Below, in pieces: positions 51,204-59,110 of a DNA stretch of 64,000 nucleotides (positions within the stretch are counted from its first letter, which is position 1; each line of letters starts with the position of its first letter). The DNA lies in NCBI RefSeq assembly GCF_034263275.1, contig NZ_CP139559.1, positions 2,790,001 to 2,854,000 on the forward strand. Reading direction: 5' to 3'. The position numbers and the translations under genes were made by a program. This DNA comes from Mucilaginibacter sp. cycad4 (GTDB taxonomy: Bacteria; Bacteroidota; Bacteroidia; Sphingobacteriales; Sphingobacteriaceae). The notes under the pieces are model-generated. The model was not told the DNA's origin, ran no database searches, and saw only the letters and a list, made by a program, of their open reading frames with translations.

Positions 51204-54170
51204 TTACTTTTCTGTTATTACCGGATCATTATACGGCTGTACCAATAGTTTCAGCTTATCCTTGCCCAGCAACGCTGCGTCAAATTCAATCCTGATATCT
51301 TTTGATTCGCCCTTCATCAGCGAAAAATAGTTATCATTCATTATTGCCGGCAGTATCTGTTCACCCGTGGCGGCTTTAGTTGCCTGTACGCGAATGGCAA
51401 ATGCAGCCGCCTTTGATGACGATGGGTTGCTGATCTCTGCATTCACGTAGTACTTACCATCAACTTGTTTTATGATCGATGATACTTTAAGGTTAACCTT
51501 TGGCAGTTGGTTAAGGGCGGTAAAATCTGTGCGTTTATTGCCTCGCCAGTAAAAATTATCAGATACCTGTTTTCCGTTTTTATCAATCAATTTTAGTTTG
51601 ATGAAATGAACATCCGTAAGACCGCTGCTTTTCGGCGCGCCGCCGTATACTTCAAAGCCCCAAAGCGAGTAGCCCCATCCCGATCCTCGCTGTAGTCCAT
51701 ACATACGCACGTAGCGGCCTTTTACTTCATCAAAAGTGATTTGCTGTACACCAACATGGCCGTCCCCGCTTTCATAAACATCATTCCAGCTTTTGGCATC
51801 GTCAGATACCTGGATCCTGAAAGCTTTGCCATAAGCCTCTTCCCAATTTAGCTTCACGCCGTTTACTTCCTCCTCTTTTCCCAAATCCACATAAATCCAT
51901 TCGGCATCATTTGAATTACTGGCCCACCTGCTTCCCGGGTTACCATCCGTTACAGAACCGGCCTCACCCATGGTGGTTGATGATGCAAATGCAGGTTTGT
52001 TTAGTGCCAAATTTTCGCGGTTATCAGCAAAAGCCATTGTAAAGCAATTCAGCGCAGTATTTGATGGCACATCGATAGTTTTTGACTGGCTATATTGTTT
52101 CACAATCTGTCCATCACTATTATAAACATCGGCGTAAGCAATGAGGCTGTTTTCGTCAGTACGGGTGGTGTTGATCACTTTCACAGCATTGTTTACCGGG
52201 TTCCACTGAATATGCACCGGTTCGCAGGCTTTTTTAGCCCCCCAATAGGCGCCGGTGAGGTCATAATAATAATCATACGTTTGCCACACCAATGAAGGAT
52301 AGGCCGACTGGCTCATCCAGGTCATAATACCCGATGCATCTTCCCAGATATTATCTTCCCAGCCTTCGTACATGGCTTTATTGGTTTCGATGTTCAGCAG
52401 TTGTGCTTTGCGACAATAATCCTCGATACCCGAAGGCGCACCGTAACGGTTTTTAATACCATCGTCGTACCTGTCGGGCCCGGCATTGCCTGCAGACGGG
52501 CCAAAGAAATGCAGGTTCCACATCTCATTGCGCGGCCACCATTTATCTTTAGGCATAAATTTTTTAAAGCTGTCAAAATTGGTAAATACCGCCGTACCTA
52601 TCTCGCTGCGAAGCCCCCAGCCCTGGTTACCGCCAAAGCCATTAGGAAAACGGCTGAAATACCAGCGCGGGTCGAAGTTAGTCCACGGGCCGCTGCCTGT
52701 TAAATTGCCTGCATGCGAGTTGGGTTGATAATACCTGTCGTTACCATCATAGGCGCTGATATCCTCACGAAGCCAGTTATTGAGCGGAGGTAAAGGCTCA
52801 CCCTCATTATCACCGCACCAGATGGCGATGGAAGGGTGGTTCCTGAACCGTTTTATTTTTTCGATGGCATTGGCATTGAAAGTATTTACATCATTAGGCA
52901 AGTTGGGAATAGAGTTAAGCCAGAAATCATCCCAGATCATGATACCATATTTATCACAGGCATCATAAAATTCCTCATCGGTGGTCGAGCCTATCCAGTT
53001 GCGGATGATGTTAAAATTCATTTCCTTGTGCAGGCGCACTTTGGTATCGTACTCATCTCCCCGGCAGCGCAGCATATACTCAGCCATCCCCCAATTGCCG
53101 CCCTTTAAAAACACTTTGGTGCCATTTACATACAAATGCAATACATGGCCCACGGTATCGTAGCTGTATTTTTTGATGCCGAACCGGATTTGTTTACTGT
53201 CGGATACTTCATCGCCGAGCTTCAGGCTTAAGTTACAGGTGTACAGGTTAGCATCACCATAGCCATTGGGCCACCACAGTTTTGGGCCGTTGATCACCAG
53301 CTGCGAAAAATGTTTTGGGTCGATTTTTACCTCTGCATTGCTGTTAGCACCCACAAATACCTTTTGGGTAAACCGGATATTTCCCGGATTAATAACCCCG
53401 GTTAAGGTTCCTGTTTGAAAAGTATCAGTACTGTTTTTCACCCCAACCGCAACGGATACTTCAGCCCGGGCGGTGGTAGGCACATCCGTGCGAATCCAGG
53501 GATCATTAATAGTAAGGCTACCTGTGTTGCTTAGGTAAACATCATCGGTAATGCCGCTGTTGAGGCCGGGAACATAAGGCATCCAATCCCAACTGGCGCT
53601 GGGAATATACGTTGGACTGGCATAATTTACCAATGGGTTAAGCGGGCAATAAACCAAAACAGCCAATGTGTTTGCCCCTGTTTTATTTGCGAGTTTTGTT
53701 ACATCATACATGCCCCGCTGCATAAAACCGTCTAAGCTGCCTATCTTCTTCCCGTTTAGGTAGATCTCAGCTTTGCGGTTGATGCCCTTGAAATTAAGCC
53801 AGATCTTTTGTTTGGTAAAACCCGAAGGTACGCTGAACTCTGTGCGGTACCAAAAATTGCGGTCGTACTTCTTTTTATCAACCTTATAAATATTATCGCC
53901 AAAATTGGGATCCTTTTCCAAACCGGCTGCGACGTATGATGAAAATACAGTACCGGGTACAATAGCTTTTACCCAATCAGTAGCAGCGTAACCGCTTTTG
54001 TAGATATCAAGATTGTCGGCTCCCAGATCGGCTTGGGCTTTTACTTTCCAGGTGATTTGTTTATTGGTGTTGTTGAGGTAAAAGATTTCCTGTGCTGATG
54101 CTATATTAAGCGCCAGTACCAGCGAAACAAGTAACAGAATCGGCTTTTTTAATTTGTAAATATTGACCAT
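51204..54170 (-). CDS. GH2 glycoside hydrolase (exo-beta-glucosaminidase/mannosidase type) with discoidin domain
   Basis: A 988-residue secreted enzyme. Signal peptide (MVNIYKLKKPILLL...ASAQ), then GH2 sugar-binding and Ig-like domains (about 30-330), the TIM barrel (about 330-680) with acid/base Glu456 in WCGDNEGEP and nucleophile Glu523 in GLRSEIG. The barrel end GIMTWMSQSAYPSLVWQTYDYYYD...GAYWGAKKACEPVHIQWNP resembles exo-beta-D-glucosaminidase and endo-beta-mannosidase. A discoidin (F5/8 C) domain (about 718-842; NLALNKPAFASST ... FEVYGG) is inserted, followed by one more Ig-like domain. It cuts beta-linked glucosamine or mannose ends. A TAAATCGTTTTA motif overlaps its start. Confidence 0.87.
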   Translation of the reverse strand: MVNIYKLKKPILLLVSLVLALNIASAQEIFYLNNTNKQITWKVKAQADLGADNLDIYKSGYAATDWVKAIVPGTVFSSYVAAGLEKDPNFGDNIYKVDKKKYDRNFWYRTEFSVPSGFTKQKIWLNFKGINRKAEIYLNGKKIGSLDGFMQRGMYDVTKLANKTGANTLAVLVYCPLNPLVNYASPTYIPSASWDWMPYVPGLNSGITDDVYLSNTGSLTINDPWIRTDVPTTARAEVSVAVGVKNSTDTFQTGTLTGVINPGNIRFTQKVFVGANSNAEVKIDPKHFSQLVINGPKLWWPNGYGDANLYTCNLSLKLGDEVSDSKQIRFGIKKYSYDTVGHVLHLYVNGTKVFLKGGNWGMAEYMLRCRGDEYDTKVRLHKEMNFNIIRNWIGSTTDEEFYDACDKYGIMIWDDFWLNSIPNLPNDVNTFNANAIEKIKRFRNHPSIAIWCGDNEGEPLPPLNNWLREDISAYDGNDRYYQPNSHAGNLTGSGPWTNFDPRWYFSRFPNGFGGNQGWGLRSEIGTAVFTNFDSFKKFMPKDKWWPRNEMWNLHFFGPSAGNAGPDRYDDGIKNRYGAPSGIEDYCRKAQLLNIETNKAMYEGWEDNIWEDASGIMTWMSQSAYPSLVWQTYDYYYDLTGAYWGAKKACEPVHIQWNPVNNAVKVINTTRTDENSLIAYADVYNSDGQIVKQYSQSKTIDVPSNTALNCFTMAFADNRENLALNKPAFASSTTMGEAGSVTDGNPGSRWASNSNDAEWIYVDLGKEEEVNGVKLNWEEAYGKAFRIQVSDDAKSWNDVYESGDGHVGVQQITFDEVKGRYVRMYGLQRGSGWGYSLWGFEVYGGAPKSSGLTDVHFIKLKLIDKNGKQVSDNFYWRGNKRTDFTALNQLPKVNLKVSSIIKQVDGKYYVNAEISNPSSSKAAAFAIRVQATKAATGEQILPAIMNDNYFSLMKGESKDIRIEFDAALLGKDKLKLLVQPYNDPVITEK

Positions 54171-54181
54171 AAATCGTTTTA
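54170..54181. promoter_or_regulatory. Candidate weak LacI-type operator at the GH2 start
   Basis: TAAATCGTTTTA differs from the GH78 operator TAAATCGATTTA in one base and touches the GH2 start codon. With AT-rich DNA this could be chance. Confidence 0.3.
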
Positions 54182-54216
54182 GTAAGTATTCAGTAGTTTC
54201 ATATTATCTACTCTTT

Positions 54217-56493
54217 TTATTGCGGTTTTGATAGCGAAAACGGTTTGTCATCCGCTGCTAAGCCCCGGTTCATGGCCGGTTTATCACCCATTTCAAAGTG
54301 TAATACGCCGCCGTTCATAATATCAGCATGGCTGATCCAGTTATGGGTATAAGGCCTGCCATTAAGCGTGGCCGATTGGATATACACATTCTCTTTACTG
54401 TTATTGTTAGCTTCAATCACGAACTTTTTGCCATTTTCCAAAGCAATACTCATCTTTTTAAACAGCGGACTACCAATCACATACTGATCGGTACCAGGGC
54501 AAACGCTGTAAAAACCAGCGGCACTCAGCACAAACCATGACGACATCTGGCCTTCATCCTCATCGCCGGGGTAACCGTTTTCGCCGGCGTTGTACATTTT
54601 ATCCATCACATTGCGCAAATGCTGCTGCGCCTTCCATGGCTGGCCGGCATAGTTGTACATATAAAGCAAATGATGGATGGGTTCGTTACCCTGTGCGTAC
54701 TGCCCCATTTTAAAGGCAGCCATCTCCGTCATTTCGTGGATAACCTGGCCATACCCTCCTACTTTAATTGTTCCCGGTTCAGTAAATACTGAATCAATCT
54801 TGGCGGTGAAATTTTTCTCTCCACCCATCAGGTTGATCAAGCCCTGCGTATCATGAAAAACAGACCAGGTCCAGTGCCAGGCATTACCTTCGGTATAGGG
54901 GCCGCCCCAATCCATCGGGTCAAAAGGTTCAATCCAATTACCTTGCGCGTCTTTCGCGCGCATGAAACGCGTTTTGGCATCAAAAAGGTTTTTATAATTG
55001 TACATCTGCCGGGCAAAAACATCTTCATAAAATTTATTGCCGGTGAGTTTAGCCAGTTGATATCCGCAAAAATCATCGTATGCAAATTCCAGCGTCCATG
55101 CCGTTGAGCCAAGGGTTTGCGACGTAAAAGGCACATAACCATTGGCATAATATTCCTTCCAACCCGGGCGCCCATTGGCACTTCCCCATGGGCCTTTATT
55201 GGTGGCTTCGTGATAGTAGGCCTCCAAAGCTTTTTTAGGATCGAAGGTGCGGATCCCTTTTACCCAGGCATCGGTTAATAAGGATATGGCATGGTTACCC
55301 AGCATCCCTCCCGTTTCACCCGGGAACGACCAGGCCGGCAGCCAGCCGCATTGCTGCTGTGCATCAAGCAAAGCCTGCACAAGCTGGCCTTCCATTTTAG
55401 GGTGCAATACCGTATTCAGCGGGAATTGGGCACGGAAAGTATCCCAAAAACCATTATCGGTATACATATAACCATCATGTACTTTACCGTCGTATGGACT
55501 GTAATAGTATGGTTTGCCACCTTTTCCATATTCAAAAAACTGGTGCGAGAACAGGTTGGCATGGTACATGCAGGAGTAAAAAGTTGCCTTTTGCTCTTCT
55601 GTAGCCCCCTCAACAGCCATGCGGCCAAGCAATTGGTTCCATACTTTATCGGCAGCTTTATGGGTATCATCAAATGACTTATACTTGCCCAGTTCAGTTT
55701 GCAAGGTAAGTCCAGCCTGCTCCGGGCTGATATAGGACGAAGTCACTTTGGCTTCTACCGTTTCGCCATCATTAAACCTGATATAGGCTCCGATCCCTTC
55801 ACCTTCGGCGGCCTCGTTTTTTGCGGCAAGCGTATTCTTTTTATTTTCCCAGGTGCCATAGTCAGCAAAAGGCTTGTCAAAAATAATGACAAAGTAGTTC
55901 CGGAAATCTTTTGGGGCCCAGCGGCAGTTGTTTACGTAGCCTGTTATCTTCCGTTCAGCCGGAATGATCTTCACCCCGCTCATTTTGGTATAGCCATCTA
56001 AAACAAGATACGAGGCCTTGCCTTTCGGAAATGAAAACCGCAGGTGCGCTCCCCGTTCGGTCGGCGACATTTCTGTTGTAATATTATTATCAAGTTTTAC
56101 CTTATAGTAGCCTGGTTGAGCGATCTCGTTATCGTGGCTAAATGATGCCGCCCGTTCATCCTCATTAACAAGCAGTTTACCGGCAACCGGCATCAGCGAA
56201 AACACCGCATAATCATTTACCCATGAACTGCACTGGTGCGATTGCTGAAAACCACGAATGGTGTGCTCAAAATACTGGTACTTCCACCCATCGCCATTTT
56301 TACCGGTTTGCGGTGTCCAGGTGTTCATACCAAAAGGCAGTGAAGTAGCCGGGTAGGTATTACCGTACGAGAACTCATATTTGGTATTAGTACCCTGCCG
56401 GGTATTTACATATTTAACCAGATTGCTTTCCTGGGCAAACAGTCTTCCGGCATACATAAATGCAGCGGCGCAAACAAGGGAGCGTATTTTCAT
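54217..56493 (-). CDS. GH92 family glycoside hydrolase (alpha-mannosidase type)
   Basis: About 758 residues. Signal peptide (MKIRSLVCAAAFMYAGRLFAQ), N-terminal beta-sandwich (about 25-260; YVNTRQGTNTKYEFSYGNTYPATSLPFG), then an (alpha/alpha)6 barrel (HANLFSHQFFEYG, GFWDTFRAQFPL, EGNAWHWTW). GYPGDEDEGQMSSWFVLS (Asp644-Glu645-Asp646) holds the catalytic-base region and departs from the common GNDDCGQMSAWY at several places. The family splits alpha-mannose ends using calcium. The start was moved from 56598 to the ATG at 56491-56493, where the signal peptide begins. It is part of the minus-strand sugar group with GH2. Confidence 0.88.
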   Translation of the reverse strand: MKIRSLVCAAAFMYAGRLFAQESNLVKYVNTRQGTNTKYEFSYGNTYPATSLPFGMNTWTPQTGKNGDGWKYQYFEHTIRGFQQSHQCSSWVNDYAVFSLMPVAGKLLVNEDERAASFSHDNEIAQPGYYKVKLDNNITTEMSPTERGAHLRFSFPKGKASYLVLDGYTKMSGVKIIPAERKITGYVNNCRWAPKDFRNYFVIIFDKPFADYGTWENKKNTLAAKNEAAEGEGIGAYIRFNDGETVEAKVTSSYISPEQAGLTLQTELGKYKSFDDTHKAADKVWNQLLGRMAVEGATEEQKATFYSCMYHANLFSHQFFEYGKGGKPYYYSPYDGKVHDGYMYTDNGFWDTFRAQFPLNTVLHPKMEGQLVQALLDAQQQCGWLPAWSFPGETGGMLGNHAISLLTDAWVKGIRTFDPKKALEAYYHEATNKGPWGSANGRPGWKEYYANGYVPFTSQTLGSTAWTLEFAYDDFCGYQLAKLTGNKFYEDVFARQMYNYKNLFDAKTRFMRAKDAQGNWIEPFDPMDWGGPYTEGNAWHWTWSVFHDTQGLINLMGGEKNFTAKIDSVFTEPGTIKVGGYGQVIHEMTEMAAFKMGQYAQGNEPIHHLLYMYNYAGQPWKAQQHLRNVMDKMYNAGENGYPGDEDEGQMSSWFVLSAAGFYSVCPGTDQYVIGSPLFKKMSIALENGKKFVIEANNNSKENVYIQSATLNGRPYTHNWISHADIMNGGVLHFEMGDKPAMNRGLAADDKPFSLSKPQ

Positions 56494-56567
56494 TGGTTTA
56501 TTATGGTAATAAACACTAATTTCTCTAATCACAACGAATGGCGCGAATGCTGATCTCAGATTAAAAC

Positions 56568-56657
56568 ATTCGTGCAATTCGCTAAAATTCGAAACCATTC
56601 GTGTTCATTAAAATTCGTGTAATTCGTCTTAATTCGAGCCTATTCGTGCTCATTCAA
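56568..56657. repeat. Tandem ATTCG repeat with ~10-bp phasing
   Basis: ATTCG occurs eight times, at 56568, 56577, 56587, 56597, 56613, 56622, 56632 and 56642: two sets of four with steps 9-10-10, repeated after 45 bp. The two 45-bp units match at roughly 35 of 45 bases. It lies between the DUF4185-like stop and the GH92 start, and a similar core occurs at 3731-3789. The spacing is close to one helical turn. Confidence 0.85.
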
Positions 56658-57840
56658 ACTTTACCCTGATAAATCTTGGCCTGTACAGATTAGGGTATTT
56701 CTTCAGATCGTTTAAAAAGTCAACCGAGTTAATATTGTAGCTGATCAGCAGTTCGCCGGGTTTTGATAAGCTTGGATGCGCCTTGGCATTATATACCACA
56801 AATGTTTTGGCGACAAGATCAGGCTTGCAATCCCATAATTTAATGATCGGGCCAAACGGACCTGCCGGGCTCGCGCCTACCCTCATTCCCACTGTCGGGG
56901 TCATTCCCCCTACCTGGAATATCAAGGCATAACGCCCATCAGGCAGCGGACTAAAACTTAACTCATTTGATACACTGCTTGTTACATTAGCAACCTGTTC
57001 CATATCGCTTACCCAGGCTTTGCCACTATAGAAAGTCCACTTACTGTAATCTTCAAAATCTTCGGGTAAAACACGGGCAACCATCAGGTGCTTGGCCATG
57101 CCACGGACTCCGTATACATAAATATAACCATCGGGCTTGGGCGCACCAGCTTCTTTGGTATTTACATAAATGCCTGCACCAAACGAACCACTTTCTCCTT
57201 TTTCATCCATTAGGTAAAACGGCGTATCCATTTGCTTCAGGTCTTTATAAGGCGGTTTGCTGTTTGCGGGGATCTTGATGAGGGTATTGCCAACCTCTCT
57301 GAAGCCAAATGCCTCGTTGCTTACATTATGTACCCTGTACCCAAAAATGTAGATATTATTGTTCAATGCCTGGTTCACAAAACCATCACCGAGCCAGTAG
57401 TAATCTGTAGGGCCGGTTTTAGGGGTACGTGGGATAAAAACAGATTCGGGTTTTCCTTTAGCATTCTTATCCCAATAAAATTTCATCTGTTTATCCAGGG
57501 GTTCATTACCCTTTAGTTCAGCTACTGCATTGTGGATCATGATGGCTCCCGGCGCTGTGGTATTATCGCGTACAGCACCAATCATGCTATCGCTGAAAAT
57601 AAAAAGCACTTTATCATTCGCTTTTGCCTGTCCGATCTCTTTACCATTCAAAGGGATAGTATAAATACCATCGCCCCCAAACCAGCCCGAATCACGCTTT
57701 AACAAGGCCGACCATTCCGGCGCGGCCTCTACCTTAAATTTAATATCGGTAAGATTAACAGTATCAGCTTTTTGAGCAAAGGCTTCATTGGCTAAAACCA
57801 AACCCAAACAAGCTAAACAAGCAAGACTAATTTTCTTCAT
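56650..57840 (-). CDS. DUF4185-like secreted protein
   Basis: About 396 residues. A signal peptide (MKKISLACLACLGLVLANEAFAQ) is followed by a beta-rich body with repeated blades: WFGGDGIYTIPLNG, DKVLFIFSDSMIG, DYYWLGDGFVNQ, FSPLPDGRYALIFQ. This is the pattern of the DUF4185/DUF5005-like five-bladed propeller group, structurally near some GH families, whose activity is not known. The start was moved from 57909 to the ATG at 57838-57840. It lies 10 bp after Lgt and before GH92 on the same strand, so it belongs to the sugar group. Confidence 0.75.
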   Translation of the reverse strand: MKKISLACLACLGLVLANEAFAQKADTVNLTDIKFKVEAAPEWSALLKRDSGWFGGDGIYTIPLNGKEIGQAKANDKVLFIFSDSMIGAVRDNTTAPGAIMIHNAVAELKGNEPLDKQMKFYWDKNAKGKPESVFIPRTPKTGPTDYYWLGDGFVNQALNNNIYIFGYRVHNVSNEAFGFREVGNTLIKIPANSKPPYKDLKQMDTPFYLMDEKGESGSFGAGIYVNTKEAGAPKPDGYIYVYGVRGMAKHLMVARVLPEDFEDYSKWTFYSGKAWVSDMEQVANVTSSVSNELSFSPLPDGRYALIFQVGGMTPTVGMRVGASPAGPFGPIIKLWDCKPDLVAKTFVVYNAKAHPSLSKPGELLISYNINSVDFLNDLKKYPNLYRPRFIRVKFE

Positions 57841-57850
57841 TAAATAATAT

Positions 57851-59026
57851 TTATAATACTGGTAAATGTTTATGACGATGATTTTTGTGTTTAACAAACA
57901 GCGCAACAAAACCGGTTAATCCTCCCATCAGCATTAAAAAGCCAATGAAACCGGCCTGGGTAAATGGCAAACCTAAAAAATGATAAACCGGGTTTATACG
58001 GATCTGCTCTATCAAAAAACGTTCGGTACCGTTGAGCACAAGGTACAGGAAAAACATAAAACCGGGTGTAACTATCCGTTTACGAAAAACCCACATCAGC
58101 ATAAACATACTAACGCAAAGTGAAGCCTCATAAAGCGGCGTGGGGTATACCGGGTTAGCCAGTTGATTACAATAGTTACCCAGGCAACCGGGTATCAGTG
58201 TACCGGCATTTATAGCATTATGCGGATAATTGAACGCCCACATCCAATCGGGCAGCCAGCTTAAAAAACCGGGTTTTAGATGTGGGTTAACCTTGCCCCA
58301 ATCACCGTCACCTGCCAGCTGGCAACCAATACGGCCAATGCCATAGGCCAGCATCATGCCCGGCGAACCGATATCGGCAAGGTGGACCAGCTTCATGTTA
58401 TGCCGATGGCCGATATAGAGGTAAGTCAATGCGCCAAAGATCAGGCCGCCGTAATATGCAAACCCATTGGCCGAAAACAATGTACCTAAAGGATCATACC
58501 TTAGCCTGCCAAAATGCTCAACGATATCAAAAAGTTTGGCACCGATGAAACCGAAAAATCCAACACTGAAAACGATCAGCCCCATTAATTGATAAGGATG
58601 TACTGTGTATTCAGTTGCTTGCGGTTTAGGCAATGCAAACTTCTTCCGGTCGCGGTAAATCCAAAAGGCAAATGCACCGCCGATAAGTACCCCCGCTGTT
58701 AAATTTCCCTGCAATGAAAGGATATATGCCCGCGGGTTTGCAGCAAAAACCTCGTAGTTAAAAACAACCCCGAAAAGTTTAAAACCGAATAAAAAACCGG
58801 GCAAAAAATTAATGATCATTTCAGCGGCCGAAGCGGGTTTTCCGATTATCACCTTCCGCTTAAATGCGCTGATCTTTCCAATGGCTTCATACCGTTTAAA
58901 TTCTGAAGTAAACACCATGTAGGCAAATAAAAAGGCCATTGCGATAAAAAAACCAAGCGTTTGGATAGGAAACCCAATCCGGATATGGAAGAGATAGTAG
59001 ATCAGATCGCCGATGGTTGGAAACAT
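57851..59026 (-). CDS. lgt: Prolipoprotein diacylglyceryl transferase
   Basis: A 391-residue inner-membrane enzyme with about seven helices. It moves diacylglycerol from phosphatidylglycerol to the lipobox Cys of prolipoproteins. Seen: the Lgt signature GRIGCQLAGDGDWG and the conserved PVYPTPLYEA. The region around residues 50-110 is longer than usual, and the total exceeds E. coli Lgt (291 aa). It sits inside a sugar-use group rather than with housekeeping genes, so it may be a second copy. It could serve lipoproteins such as the nearby SusD. DUF4185-like follows after 10 bp. Confidence 0.9.
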   Translation of the reverse strand: MFPTIGDLIYYLFHIRIGFPIQTLGFFIAMAFLFAYMVFTSEFKRYEAIGKISAFKRKVIIGKPASAAEMIINFLPGFLFGFKLFGVVFNYEVFAANPRAYILSLQGNLTAGVLIGGAFAFWIYRDRKKFALPKPQATEYTVHPYQLMGLIVFSVGFFGFIGAKLFDIVEHFGRLRYDPLGTLFSANGFAYYGGLIFGALTYLYIGHRHNMKLVHLADIGSPGMMLAYGIGRIGCQLAGDGDWGKVNPHLKPGFLSWLPDWMWAFNYPHNAINAGTLIPGCLGNYCNQLANPVYPTPLYEASLCVSMFMLMWVFRKRIVTPGFMFFLYLVLNGTERFLIEQIRINPVYHFLGLPFTQAGFIGFLMLMGGLTGFVALFVKHKNHRHKHLPVL

Positions 59027-59054
59027 ATCCTAATTTAAAGTTTATCTGCCAAAT

Positions 59055-59083
59055 CAAAAAAAGGGCGCCGATGCCACAGCGCC
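59055..59083 (-). terminator. Terminator after SusC
   Basis: On the minus strand GGCGC and GCGCC pair around a 10-base loop and are followed by CTTTTTTTG. It lies between SusC and lgt, so these may be separate transcripts or partly attenuated. Confidence 0.8.
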
Positions 59084-59110
59084 GGCTCCTTGTGGTTTAT
59101 CTATTGGTTT

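Noticed and set aside
54837..55181. 114-codon minus-strand ORF in another frame of GH92
   Set aside because: Same-strand shadow frame of a well-supported gene, with an Arg- and Met-rich random composition.
55291..55677. 128-codon + strand ORF inside the GH92 gene
   Set aside because: Antisense to a clear glycosidase, with no family resemblance.
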